NCBI GenBank assembly: GCA_029931535.1
Contig: JAQPZY010001346.1
Coordinates: 744,001-808,000, forward strand
Direction: 5' to 3'
Source: Margaritifera margaritifera
Taxonomy: Eukaryota > Mollusca > Bivalvia > Unionida > Margaritiferidae
DNA: 64,000 nt
Below the pieces are notes generated by a model. The model did not search any database and had not been told where the DNA came from. It saw only the letters and a program-made list of their open reading frames with translations. Made by a program: the position numbers and the translations under genes. This document shows, one piece after another, positions 35,776-47,712 of the stretch. The stretch's first letter is position 1; the number at the start of each line of letters is the position of its first letter.

Positions 35776-36200
35776 TTAATTAGATGCAGTCTTTGCTGCT
35801 ATCAGTAATTCAGTAGAGGGTTTGAAGGTAATGCAAGTGTCATTTGTGTTCATCTTGGCACTCATTAGAGTCTGGATAGTATTGTTGTTCAGACTTCCCT
35901 GAAGATCTTGTTGAATTTTTCTCAGCATAGAAAATGATCTTTTTGCATCTGCATTGCTGTGAGTCAGTTTCAAAAATGCTGGGTGGTGTTTCTATGTCAA
36001 CAGATGTCATACACTCCAGAATTACTAATATCAACATGGTGTATGCAATATATGCACATAATAAAATGTTCCCCCTTGCTCCTGTCCTTCACAAAATCAA
36101 ACTCCATCCTGCAGTTCTGAAATTTAGTTTTGCTGGGCTTTACTCTCTTTGCAGATCGCTCATCCTTCCAAGAATTACAGCTGTGTTTCAACATTTTGTC
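35776..36200 (-). pseudogene. Internally deleted hAT transposase remnant
   Basis: Read on the minus strand, 36194 downward gives 'KFQNCRMEFDFVKDRSKGEH' with 'CIYC', resembling the N-terminal BED-type finger of hAT proteins. It then joins directly to 'LTHSNADAKRSFSMLRKIQQ' and 'IQTLMSAKMN' (35973-35776), the C-terminal hAT dimerisation region. The catalytic middle is missing, so this is a deletion derivative. The two parts lie in different frames. Confidence 0.75.
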
Positions 36201-36849
36201 TTCAAAAATTAATCACATTCATACACTTTTCCAGTGTGTTTTGTGTTTTATATATGGAGTAAAATTCTACTTCAAAAAAATATTGCCACTGATCATGAAT
36301 TTGCCAATAATCTTTAATAAAGATGGCTTAAACATCCTCATTCAAAGCAATGATGTGTAATCACTTTCGTTCTTTAATACACATCTATTTGATTTACCTA
36401 ACTTCAAGTGAATTGGTTTGCTCCACTTAATGTATTTTACCTATGCAAATTAGTCTAATGGGCTCTCATACAGCAGTGTTCAAAGGACTTAACATGACAT
36501 CACCCTAGCTATTCTCAGCCAGTTAAGTAATCTCTGAAATGGTGGTTGCCTTACCTTTTAATTGCCTATATGATAATCAGCTGTATAAACTGCCCCGATG
36601 ATAGTTTTACATGAGCTCTAATCAGGACTGTTTATTGTTTATACAGACTACTGTACGTGCTCTGGACATATACAGCGGTGGTCAAGAAATGTCTATTTCT
36701 ATCTCTCATTCTCTCTCTCTCTCTCTCTCTCTCCCTCTCTCTCTCTCTCTCTTCTGTCTAAGATTACTGAAAATTATGTTTTTCAAAACATGACCATGTC
36801 AGGGGTTTTGGGAGTCGAAAATCATATTTTCGAAATGACATGACGTGTT
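36201..36849. other. Intronic, with (CT)n tract
   Basis: Nothing coding. A nearly pure CT run of about 45 bp lies at 36707-36752. Confidence 0.6.
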
Positions 36850-37885
36850 ATGGCTGGTATGATATTAATGAGGTGATCTTGTATCTGATTGACTGTGCTT
36901 GTAAGCCCTTTAGCTTTGCTCATATTTTAATCAAACTTGGTAAGTAAGTTTACATCATCAAGATATCCAAATATCCAAATAATTCTATTTTGAGCCAGAT
37001 CCATACATGTTAATGAGATGATCTTGAATCTTTTTGACTGAGCTTCTTAGCACTTGAGAGACTATTTCTGACATGATTTTAATCAAACTTGGAAAATAGG
37101 CTAATATCGTTGAGGCACTGGATGAGTTGAATTTTGAGCAAGACCTATGCTTATTTATGAGGTGATCTGGCATCTGATTGGCTGAGATTTTACCACTCTA
37201 GAGACTGGATTTTTGATAGGATTTTGATAAAATATGATAAATAGACCTGTGTCATCAAGATCTTGGTTGAGTATTATTACGAGCAAGATCCACACATACT
37301 GATAACATATGTTTTGCTGAGCTTGTCAAAACTTGCATTTCTGATCAAGTTTTGCTCAGACTTGTTAAATAGTCTTATATCCTGAAATGTTGAATGAGTT
37401 TGATTATGAGCCAGATCTGTGCATATTTATGACATAATCTTGTACAAGACTGGCTGATCTTGTTACCAATCTGGAGACTAAATTTTTATCAGATTTTGTT
37501 CCAGCTTAGTAAATAAGCTTATATCATCATCTATTAGAAAGGTTCTATATATTTGACATCTGCATGTATTAATTAGATGATCTTGCATCTGATTGGGTGA
37601 GTTTGTGACTGCTGTAGATGTTGAGACTATATTTTTCATCCAATTTCAATAAAACTTGGTAAATAGGTTTATATCATCAAGATCTTAGATGAGTTTAATT
37701 ATGAGCAAGAGATTATGCATATTAGTTATGCCTTTGTCTTTGGAAAGAATTTGTATAAGACTGTTGTAAAATAAGTCAAATCTGCATGATACAAAGTTTA
37801 TGAGATAGTTTACATTGGGTTATGTTCCTAAAATACTACATAAGCCTGCTTAGTGAAATGATCAATTGCGACGTTAGTTAAACCA
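36850..37885. repeat. ~146-bp module array, family A, copy 2
   Basis: Modules matching 260-1690 ('aatcaaacttggNaaatagg', 'atcatcaagat', 'tgattNgctgagcttNttac') recur near 36953, 37105, 37251 and onward at about 146 bp. The unique tail ('tgcctttgtctttNg', 'acaaagtttatgagatagtt', 'aagcctgcttagtgaaatg') matches that of copy 1. An 8-bp local doubling (atatccaaatatccaaat) lengthens the first module. Confidence 0.8.
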
Positions 37886-38286
37886 GATGAATGATGTCAA
37901 GCACACATTGGCTTCTTGTTGTTTAAGATATATCACAGTCAGGCTCATAGTGTGTGTAATAACCTAGGGTTGAGTAATGCTGTGTAATGGTAGTAGCCCT
38001 CCCAAGCCAATCTGACCTTGGATAGTCATTTACATCATGGTGTGAAGAGTAAAAAGGTAAAACTTAAGCAGACCCCCAAAAATTGCTGTTTTGTGGGTTA
38101 CTTGGGTACAAAAAAACATGACAATGTACATGGCATAGCAGTTTAATAATCATAGGGCCAAATTCTTGTTCATATTTACTAGTTAGATCATCATGTTCAT
38201 TGAAAAAAGCAGTAAACCTTGTGTCATTCATAGAGACTCATTGTCAGATGCAAAATAATGATGATCCTATTTTACTGTTGTCACAG

Positions 38287-38478
38287 GTACCTCTTAATAG
38301 TGGAGCCAAACATAAAATAAGTGAGGAGTTCCACAGCTTTCCTGACCTCTGTCAGGCTCTGGATAACCTTGACATTGCCATCAGCTTCCTGAAATCCATT
38401 GGTGGTGAGCCTGAAAATGACCTTGACAAGTTCATGGTGGAGACACTGAAGATGGAGCAGTCACTGCACAATGCTTCG
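38287..38478 (+). CDS. RNF213: Exon 5 of RNF213-like gene (64 codons)
   Basis: The acceptor 'ctgttgtcacag' and donor 'gtaatt' bound a phase-0 exon. It reads VPLNSGAKHKISEEFHSFPD, then LDIAISFLKSIGGEPENDLD, and ends MEQSLHNAS. The pattern of a helix, then 'FL.S.GG.P' followed by an acidic helix, matches the human RNF213 C-terminal segment 'LGFLSTAGGDPN' in order and spacing. This is one of the best anchors for the gene's identity. Confidence 0.85.
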
Positions 38479-39991
38479 GTAATTTGCCACTATACGTAGC
38501 AGTATTTATGTCTCCGTCTCCTCCTTCCCCTATTAGTTTTGTAGTCTCCTCCTTCCCCATATAAGTTTTGTACTGTTCACCTGTCTGTCCCTCCATCCAT
38601 CATCTGTCTGTCTATCCATCAGTCCATCACACTTTCTTGTAAGCAAGATAGCTAAGAAAAGACTATTAAGCCAAACAAGACCAAGTTTGATAATTAGATA
38701 CATTGATTGGGTTTCAAGACCTGATTAAGTTCAGGTGACTGTGACCTTATTTTTCAATATTTTACAGATATTTTAACTTGTATGGCAAAAACTTTGTTTG
38801 CATATTTAAGCAAAAATTACTTGAGGTAGACAAATGAAATTTGTCAGATAACCTATTTTCAGACCATAATAGCAATTGTTGAAGTTTTCTACAGGGTTTT
38901 TTTTTTCTTTTTGGACTTTTACTTTTTTTGACAAAAACAACTTGTTAGCACAATTTAGCAAAAACCAAGGTAGACAAATGAAATTTTACATGCATGTTTA
39001 TAGGCATATGTAGATGACTTCATTTGATTTTCATGCCATTAAAGTAATTTTTCAACATTTTCTACTTTTTACAATTGTTGGAACTTTCTTGTCTGCAGTG
39101 TTCTACAAACACAAAATTTTCTGGTCTGTGGTATTTTACAAACAAATCTTGTTTTATTTTTTGGTCTAAGATTTCAGCCACCTGTCTCCCTCTTTTGGAC
39201 AAATGTCAAACTTGTCCTAATTTTGGCAAAGCAGAAGCTTTCTGTATGCTACGTAAATTTACCTATTTCAGTTTATGCAAGGAAGACTAAAGTCTGGGCT
39301 TGAAAAATCAGTGACCTTCTATTTCACACTCCTAACAAAATTTCAGTGTATTCACCTTGCTAGATTTTTCCTTTCTTTCTATCAAGTACAAGTGTCACAG
39401 AATGACATTAGTGGTGGTGGTGGTGGGAGGGTGAGACAGATGTTTTTGCTAGTAAATGTACTGTATTTGTAATACTTATGTGTCCTGGAGTTACAAAGAT
39501 AAGTAAATTCAGCATATGTATGACAAATAAAAACTTTCTGAAATTCTAATATTTACATTGTTCATGTAGTAGCTTTAAGTTTTCTTACTTGGTTATATGT
39601 ACTTGCACATGACCTTGCTAAATATCAGACACTAATTTTGATTGGTTGATGAATGCTACTTTAGCTGATAGGTCCATAAGGACACGGACAACTAATTCAG
39701 TTCACATAGAGTGTAATGTTAATGTTTTGTCAAATTACTGTACTTTCGTGGTAAGACCAGTAAAACATACTTATATCCTATGAACAGTCTACCCTGGAGG
39801 AAACTTTTAAAACAATGACAATGATATTCTGCATGGCTCATTTTTGAGAAAAATCCCTTTTTAGGTGCCCACCAAAAAAATCCAGCCCAGTGAGATCTCC
39901 ACGTTTACATCCTGCAGTACCTATGCGACAACAGCAATATAATGAAAATAGTTAAGGTTCAAGACTACTACTCAGCAACCTTCATTCTTTT
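38479..39991. other. Intronic, dispersed-repeat-like
   Basis: It contains a doubled 'ctcctccttcccc' block (about 38518-38570), a 'ctgtctgtccctccatccat' run, and two copies of 'aggtagacaaatgaaatttt' (38823 and 38970). These resemble module-type repeats but with no clear array. No exon is seen. Confidence 0.4.
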
Positions 39992-40622
39992 GAATAGTAT
40001 TTATTATACCACCACACATAGGCTGGCCCTGTAACTAGTATTAGTATTCCCTACTGTAATAGTATTTATTATACCACCACACATAGGCTGGCTCTGTAAC
40101 TAGTATTAGTATTCCCTACTGTAATAGTATTTATTATACCACCACACATAGGCTGGCTCTGTAACTAGTATTAGTATTCCCTACTGTAATAGTATTTATT
40201 ATACCACCACACATAGGCTGGCTCTGTAACTCGTATTAGTATTCCCTACTGTAATAGTATTTATTATACCACCACACATAGGCTGGCTCTGTAACTAGTA
40301 TTAGTATTCCCTACTGTAATAGTATTTATTATACCACCACACATAGGCTGGCTCTGTAACTCGTATTAGTATTCCCTACTGTAATAGTATTTATTATACC
40401 ACCACACATAGGCTGGCTCTGTAACTCGTATTAGTATTCCCTACTGTAATAGTATTTATTATACCACCACACATAGGCTGGCTCTGTAACTAGTATTAGT
40501 ATTCCCTACTGTAATAGTATTTATTATACCACCACACATAGGCTGGCTCTGTAACTCGTATTAGTATTCCCTACTGTAATAGTATTTATTATACCACCAC
40601 ACATAGGCTGGCTCTGTAACTC
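39992..40622. repeat. 65-bp minisatellite, ~10 copies
   Basis: The phrase 'ggctggctctgtaact' recurs at 40021, 40086, 40151, 40216, 40281, 40346, 40411, 40476, 40541 and 40606, exactly every 65 bp. Copies are nearly identical. The chief variable site is gtaactAgta versus gtaactCgta, in the order A,A,A,C,A,C,C,A,C. The last copy runs into unique sequence. 65 is not a multiple of three and no ORF spans the array. Confidence 0.95.
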
Positions 40623-41989
40623 ATAAAATAATTCTTTGCCCTTGACCTAAAATTAGATTTTACTTTCATAATAATTATTCATAGTCAACAGCAGTTTTTC
40701 TTGAAAACTCCTACAAAAGGATAGTTGTCTCGCACATACCATTTTGAAGATATTGAGCATTTATTTTAGTTTGCAAGCCAACTGTAATGATGAATTAATA
40801 ACGTTTTCCTCAAAAGAATAACAGTTTCCCTCTGAAACTCCTTGATATATGCAAAATGAAGTATTTTGGTTCATGTGTGGTTAAGTAGTGTATTATTATA
40901 TAAAACCTAAGCTAAATGAATTTTGATGAACATTGCAACAGGACTCTGACAAAGGAAGGTAATTTGGGGTAATTACATAGGCTCCTAGTCAATATAAAAT
41001 ATTCTAAATTTTTTGTTTCTCAAATAATTACCCAGCATCATTGAATGTACTTATATAAAATCAGTAGCATTTGCCTTTCTTCCTTTAGAATGGCATCTCT
41101 GGCAAATGTTTCCATGTAAGGTGTGCATGTACAGTGATTGCCTTAGATTTCAATTTTCACCACATTTAGAAGACCAAGTGGTCCCTTTTGGCATTAGTGA
41201 AATCCCAAGTTAATAATTTTATCAGTTATCAAAGGAAGATATTTTCTCTAACATTTGGGTCATTGCACCCAAGGCAGAGTGAGATCCACCCATAATAAAA
41301 ACAATAAAACATTTGAGAAAATGGATGAATATTGATGGAAAAATGTTAACAAATTATGTTAAATTAATTGGCAGCTTACAAAGGAAGATTCCAAACTGAA
41401 CAGATAGTGATCATGTAACCTCAATATTTTTAGACAAATTTCAGTATGAAAACTATATTTTTCTTCCCTAACCTTTGATTATTGCAGTTATCAAATTACA
41501 CTGTTGAATGTTGAGAATTGTTAATCATACATTTATGTGCTTGAATTTACAACAAATAGTTTTGGGGGAGACATGTTTTTAATAGAGCAACTGAGAAAAT
41601 GCATTACACAGCATTTCATTAGGTTATGCCAGGATACATGTTTTTAAAACTCAGTGTGACTAAAAATTGGTACTGTAAGTAAAAATGACTTAAACCTACA
41701 CAACAGACAAACTTATTTCTAAAATTACAAAACAAATTCACCCTGATTGCTGATAAAATGGGTGAAAACTGGGTTGAATATATTTTATCTGGGTCCTCTT
41801 CCACTGGGTGTATCTGTTGGTACACGACACAGACAACTAGGTAATTAAAATCACATAGACTGCATACATGTGACAGAACAGAGAGGTCAGGTTAGGACAG
41901 ATCATGAAATTTTCAAAATTTGGCTCGAGTTTTGACTTCAAATCAGTAGGATTTTCATTTACCTGATTTTTAGCATTGCAAAATGGACA
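40623..41989. other. Intronic, nothing recognised
   Basis: AT-rich intron without supported features. Confidence 0.4.
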
Positions 41990-42520
41990 AAAATGACAAC
42001 TATTGAACAAATTTCTGTTCTCTGTATTAAAATATGCACATCATCTCATCACATCAGTAATTTCATGGCAACTTGTTGCCTTCAATACTGTCCTAAAATG
42101 TAGCACAAGAATTGTTAGCCTTTCTTAGTAGAATATTGCCTGGATTATATTCATGGCAGTCCTCATCATTGTTGATCTCAACACTTAGGAGATGATGTGT
42201 TTTTTACTAGATCAAGGTTTCTTCAGAAGTGGTCTGAATTTTCCTCAGGTTAGAACATGTCCTTTCAGTGTCTGCATTAGAATGTGGCAATGCTAGTACA
42301 ACTCAGCTGAGTCCATCAAGATGTTTAATTTGTTTCCTGCCTGTGGGTAGATTCAGATTGCTGACTGCCTGTGGGTAGATTCAATTGCTGACTGCCTGTG
42401 GGTAGATTCAGATTGCTGACTGCCTGTGGGTAGATTCAGATTGCTGACTGCCTGTGGGTAGATTCAGATTGCTGACTGCCTGCTTGAACTGCTCAAGATT
42501 GGTGCTGTCTGGGTCGAATT
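41990..42520 (-). pseudogene. hAT transposase C-terminal remnant
   Basis: On the minus strand, from about 42515 downward, one frame reads 'DSTNLEQFKQAVSNLNLPTG', a short linker, then 'VLALPHSNADTERTCSNLRK' (about 42305-42240). Further on comes 'NDEDCHEYNPGNILLRKA' before decay. 'LPHSNADTER' is the signature of the hAT C-terminal dimerisation domain. Stops interrupt it, for example just before VVLALPHS. No N-terminal or catalytic region was seen. Confidence 0.75.
42337..42482. repeat. 28-bp minisatellite inside the hAT remnant
   Basis: Five copies of 'ctgcctgtgggtagattcag' plus 'attgctga' lie in tandem (one copy lacks one base). On the minus strand the unit corresponds to the codons for AVSNLNLPTG of the transposase remnant, so the minisatellite arose by expansion of former coding sequence. 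Confidence 0.9.
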
Positions 42521-42782
42521 AGGAAGTTCTTCTTAAAAATTACCTTACAGGAATGGCATAATGCATATTCATGTCCATTTGAACTTGATTCTAACCTCTG
42601 AAATTTCATGCTTAAATCCAATATTGAATCTTGTGTGATATTTGTACATTTTTATAGAAATAATGTGAATGTGATGATTGTAAACACTGGTAAAAAGGTC
42701 AAAAGTCTATGTCAAAGGGGTTGTTTGGTAGATGACAGTGAAAATGTTGCAGGCAAGATGATTTTTGTATTTTTAATACATA

Positions 42783-43114
42783 CAGCTCTCCCTCATTATA
42801 ACATGCTTCATTATAACATGATTCTAGATATAACATTTTACTACTATGGACTCCATGACCAAAATTATACCAATGTTTAGCAATATGGTTTGAAAGAAAT
42901 CAGTGTGAAGCATAGTTATACCTTTAATTCCTTATCAAAACACTATTATTTAAAAATTTTGATCATTCCTGCTGTACTGCAGTTCAGTATATAATGCTGT
43001 TCTCAACATATCGCAGTTTGGTACATAACATGGTTCTCTCTATAATGTGATTCAGTACATAACACAGTTGGCAGTTATGGACCCCTACTTCCATTTTATA
43101 ATGATGGAGAGCTG
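42783..43114. mobile_element. Tigger/pogo-type MITE with TA target duplication
   Basis: The ends are CAGCTCTCCCTCATTATAAC and its inverse 'ttataatgatggagagctg', flanked by TA on both sides (42781-42782 and 43115-43116). The interior has the 'cattataacatga', 'tacataacatggttc' style of repeated ataac words typical of Tigger-derived MITEs. At 332 bp it is non-coding. Confidence 0.8.
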
Positions 43115-43116
43115 TA

Positions 43117-45031
43117 TCATATTTTAAATATCAAGTTTACATTATACTTTTCTTCTTTCATTTTGTATGCCTTGAGTCAGATACTTGAATCAAGATACTG
43201 ATTCATTGAAATTATTCCTATGTCTCTCATCTTGTTATGCACAGCATTTAGTAGCCACTTTTTACATCCACAATTCTTCAGTCATGCTGTCTTATGCAAG
43301 ATCTTGAACAACACCAACATGGCAACATGTATTAGAATATTAATGAACCATTGCATACATTAATGTTCTCATGAATAAAACTTGTTCCACAAGACTGCTT
43401 CTGGCAATGAATGTGTGTCATGCACCAAACATGTGTCACTGCGACCTTTTTCAGGATTAATCCAAAATTGCTTTTAAAATAATTAACCTATGGCACACAA
43501 ATAGTTGTATCTTGTTAACTCCTGCTTATTGACAGTTACAATTTTTTTTAATCAACAATTCTGTCAGCCTTATCTTACAGGTTTTAGTCATTGTTTCAGT
43601 TGTAGTCACATGCCCTTTATTTGTTATATTGATTGGTTTCAGCAGTTTGTTAGTTCCGTTAAAAGGGCCCCTATCACATTATATTTTTCCTTTTAAATCT
43701 ATATGAGATAATTATATTTAGATGAAGCTGTAATAAGAAGTGTAACTAATGCAGTGAGATAAAAGGTATCTCAGTTTGGGCATAGGAGACTTTTTGGGAT
43801 ATTTCCTAGGCCATCATGAAACATTCAAGAGTTTTGAACGACATTTAATATATTAACTTGATAAATCACAATATATCATGATTTCAATATATAGGTAAAA
43901 AAAATTAAAAATGTATGTTTCTTGCACTCCAAGTAAACAATGACCTGTGTTACTTGTTACTCTTTAAAATCTATCTGAATATAGAAAAGAAAAAAGAAAA
44001 TGGATATAATAACCATCATTTCAAATTTGCCAACTGATAATCAGAACAGAAAGTTTATTTGTTAATGACCAATCTACATATTTCCTGAGAGACTTTAGAG
44101 TTATTTCCCTTCCTAATAGGTCAGAGGTCACCAGAAAAATAAAGCAATCTATATTTAGAAGTGATTTTGATAAAAAAATATGCTAAAAAAGCAAAACTTT
44201 ATATACATTTTGTTAAAGTTTCTGTTTACTGTAAAATGGGACCAAATTGTTGCATATTTAGTGTATTTCTAATTGATCTAACATATTTGAATGAACTGAG
44301 AGTAATACATTGTTTTTCCCATTGACCTCTGACTTATTGCAAAGGGATGTAACTTATAGGTTGGCTCAGAGAATGTGTTGATTGGGATATTATAGACCAT
44401 GAACCCATATAAAAAAAAACAACATATGACAAAGATGATTTACAGAGCACCACATATGTCATTATGGACTTTACATATCCTGGAGTAAATTATATAAAAT
44501 TCATATCAGCAACTCAAAATTATTGTATTGAACACTTGAAAGATTGTAAATCATGCATTCCAATTATTATACATCACACTTATGAATTTTTACATGAAGG
44601 TTTGATGTAGTGAAATTCATTTATGGATTTTTGCCTTACATTGATATATAATGAATAGTTGCATACAAATTGGTATTCAGCCCCTCAAACATCTTACATT
44701 CTATTTGTAGACATAATTTACATAGTCTTCTGTTGTAAACTGCCTTCCTGTCTCCAACACTGAATCATGTTGAGAGCACCTTAGAAAGCTGGAAAGTTTT
44801 CCTAAAAGGGATAAGGACAATTAAGAATTTTTAAAACATTTTATTCAAAGTAGAATTTAATTTAAATTGTTTTGTGTTAGGTTTTAATGGGTAAACAAGT
44901 GTATGATGTGTAATAGGTGAACAAGTGGATGATGGGTTAATGATTGTATGATGGTTTAAGTAGTATGTGATGGATAAATAAGTATATGATGTGTCGATAT
45001 TTTATGTGCAATTACCATCTGTATTTTTCAG
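43117..45031. other. Intronic; dispersed repeat and short tandem
   Basis: The segment at 43405-43550 is a diverged copy of 17895-18060. A degenerate repeat of about 32 bp ('aacaagtggatgatgggtta' type) lies at 44885-45000, just before the next exon. No other features. Confidence 0.5.
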
Positions 45032-45121
45032 GCCAAACTATACTGTCAGTATAGACATGTCAAGTCACTATGGTTACTACTTTCCCTGGAGAAGACAAAG
45101 ATTCTTGCTAATCACAAAGAG
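45032..45121 (+). CDS. RNF213: Exon 6 of RNF213-like gene (30 codons)
   Basis: The acceptor 'tgtatttttcag' and donor 'gtaata' bound a phase-0 exon reading AKLYCQYRHVKSLWLLLSLE then KTKILANHKE. It parallels the human RNF213 stretch 'NRCQLKHTIALWQFLS' (a Cys, a basic pair, then LW..LS). This close correspondence supports orthology or paralogy with RNF213. Confidence 0.85.
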
Positions 45122-45654
45122 GTAATACTAGAAGAAAATTAAGACATGAGATACCCCTTTAGGCCTATATGAGACACCCATTTAGGTCTGTACTTATTTC
45201 TTGATGGATATCAGCATTGATTAAATATAGAGAAGTATGAATCTATGGATGGATGAATTAATGAATTTATGCATACATACAGATTCTGGATTATGAAAAC
45301 TATATAATCACAGAATTAGCATATAATTGCTAGGTATTGTTTCTGTATACATGCTGAGATATTATTTTCACAGGTTAGAATAATCTAGTCATCCCTTCAG
45401 CTGTTTTTCTGCTCTCCATTTGTTCTCAAGAAATTTGTTCAATGTGATGATGATAGCAATGATCATCATCAAATGTAATATATACATTTGAAGTACAAAT
45501 ATAATTGTAGCCATAATATGATTACATTTATACTTCATCTGGTTCCCCCATTTTAGATCCTACATGAGTAACAGTTGAAAGTATAATACTAACAGTGTAT
45601 GCTTTGGTGTCAGAATATAAAGGCCATATTGGATTCATTAATGTCCTGTTACAG

Positions 45655-45854
45655 ATGATATTTGATGGGATTCCCGAGGATTTCCACCAATCCCTGACAC
45701 CAGAACAAAGGAAGGCTCTCAGTGATTACCTCCAGCCACTTCCTCTTAAATGCCTCATCACCCTCCTGGAGTTGATGTTTGAGTGTATTGTCCTGGTTAT
45801 CACTGTCCCTCAGAACCCAGATGATGAAGATTTTGTGGATGTGAAAGAAACAAA
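45655..45854 (+). CDS. RNF213: Exon 7 of RNF213-like gene (200 bp)
   Basis: After 'gtcctgttacag' the frame reads MIFDGIPEDFHQSLTPEQRK, then ALSDYLQPLPLKCLITLLEL, with an acidic 'NPDDEDFVDVKET' end, and stops two bases into a codon at donor 'gtaaga'. The Met is internal, not a start. The 'LTPEQ..LSDYL' segment corresponds to 'LSPENAKLLSTFL' of human RNF213. Confidence 0.85.
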
Positions 45855-46120
45855 GTAAGACGTTTTCCTTTCTATGTCCCTTGTAAAACTAATTGATCCT
45901 GTGGACCAACCCACCCTTTCTTTGCCAGGAACTGTAAATTGGACATTTGAATCTAACTGCTAATAAAATATCCAACATTTCCTCAATTTTATGTAAGTAC
46001 AAGTTCACAAACTAGAAGAGAATGCTTGCAGGACAAGATATAATTCTGCAAAAATTCTTAAAACTAACTCAAAGCCAAGGCTTTTGAACTTATATTTTAA
46101 TATATTTTTTTTGTTTTTAG

Positions 46121-46283
46121 ATTTCAAGACTACTTGCAAGTACTTCTTGATGACAGAGAGATGGAGATTCAGATTCCGTTGCAAAATTTCCCACCAGAAG
46201 TCTTGTCTAAGTTCTGTGTGTCAACATGGAAGCTTACTTACGGAACCATAAGGGACAAAGAAAAATCTGGATACAGACATTGA
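46121..46283 (+). CDS. RNF213: Terminal exon of RNF213-like gene
   Basis: After a T-rich tract and 'ag', the first base completes a Lys codon. The frame then reads FQDYLQVLLDDREMEIQIPL, FPPEVLSKFCVSTWKLTYGT and ends KSGYRH before TGA (46281-46283). 'FPPEVL...CVSTWK' matches 'FPEEILLASCVSVWK' at the very C-terminus of human RNF213. The protein ends about ten residues beyond this motif, as in the vertebrate protein. Confidence 0.85.
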
Positions 46284-47712
46284 TAGCATTTGATAGCTAC
46301 ATGATTGAACCATAGTACATATAAACAGATCTGGAAGTAAATCATATGAGTGATTAAATATATGGACTAAGCTGTCAGAACCAAAGGCACAGTACAGGAA
46401 CTGGATTCAGACATTTATGTAAATATTGGGATTGAACTTAAATGTATTAAACTCTGAAAACATTAAAAGAAACTGTCTTTAAATATGGGATCAGTACTGT
46501 CCGTAGGTCTGGATGCAAAAATGAACTTGTGAAAGTCAGACTTTAAGGGGGATTAGAGACATCTTTACACAGACTCTGTCGATGAATGATAACTGAACTG
46601 TCAGACCTCAAGACGTATGTAGAGAACTGGCTCCATAGTTACAAAACTTTTTTTTACACAAAATTTGTTTTCATACACAAACTTAAAAAAAATTTAATCT
46701 AATTTATATGCAGTGGTACTAGAATTATGAAAAATGGTCAAAATGATGGTGATAAATTTATATCAAGTTAACATAAAGGAAGTCAGTAAGTGCTTTTTGT
46801 TTCTTGGTTTGTTTAGTATACATTATGTTGGAAGATATTGATTTGCATTTCATCAAATCAATTTTTGTATTAAAAAAAGTAACATTTTGTCCCAAAGTTC
46901 ATATCTAGGCTACTCTTTTGGGAAGGAATCTTGCATGTTGTTTGTTTCTCTCATTCTCTCAAGAATATTGCACTTATTAAAAAAAAAATCATAATGAAAA
47001 ACGGAATTCGTGGTAACTGTTCTTTAAATACAGACATCTCATTGTTTAAAAAAAATTGTACCTGTGGCTTTCCATGTGTTTAATTAAGTTCCTACAAATA
47101 TAGAAGGGAACAAAATTCAGTCTTTTTTAAATTGTAACTTTTTAAATATTTTTTTTTAGAATAGTTTAAAATAAGATGGATTAATAAAACTTGATAGGAG
47201 ATCAATTAAAATGTTCATAGGGAACATTCATTTACACATAACAATCAATACATAACCATAAAATGAGCATGAAAAACATACATATATCATTGAATGATTC
47301 CATGTATCTTCTGACATATGTAGTTCAGGAAATTATCATTATCTTTTGCAAGTTGAATCATGTACCAGCAATGTAATAAGTTGTTCCAAATGTTGCCTTC
47401 TTGTTTCTATATAAATTCGGAGAAACTCACATGTTTAATATTCATTTATCTAATTTTCAATAATTAAAGGATAAGAAAAATTCAAGAAAAAGTATTTAGT
47501 TCATCTTATTCATTATTTTTTTTATTGTTTTTCTTGCACATGTGAACAAGTACAATGTAGCTCCATTTGTAATAAACATGATGACTACCATGTATGGATA
47601 CAATTTTTGCATACATTTCTAAAATTTTCCTTTTGCACCCTAAAAATTATCAGATTAATGTTTGCAATTTTGTATTATTAATTGGAGGTGCAATATATGA
47701 GAATTATATATA
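46284..47712 (+). other. Likely 3' UTR and downstream flank of RNF213-like gene
   Basis: No coding sequence follows the stop. The first hexamer of the standard AATAAA type that I see is at 47183-47188, which would give a 3' UTR of about 0.9 kb; an ATTAAA at about 46446 is an earlier alternative. The true end cannot be fixed without transcript data. Confidence 0.4.

Larger units (their letters stand above)
3982..46283 (+). other. RNF213: RNF213-like gene, 3' end (eight exons, 5' part outside window)
   Basis: The exons are 3982-4035, 15368-15565, 18064-18169, 30635-30762, 38287-38478, 45032-45121, 45655-45854 and 46121-46283. All introns are GT/AG, every junction phase agrees, and the total is 1131 bases, or 376 residues plus stop. 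The last four exons follow the order and motifs of the RNF213 C-terminus as I recall it: a 'GG(D/E)P' turn, a Cys-rich helix before 'LW.LLS', a 'LTPEQ..LSDYL' segment, and a terminal 'PPEVLSKFCVSTWK' block. RNF213 is a very large AAA+/RING E3 ligase acting in ubiquitination and antimicrobial defence. RING, AAA and RZ-finger parts are not in this window. The first exon is the least certain. Confidence 0.75.

Noticed and set aside
45595..45654. Upstream part of the 87-residue ORF as coding start
   Set aside because: A good acceptor at 45654 and homology beginning after it show that the exon starts at 45655; the upstream ATG frame is intronic.
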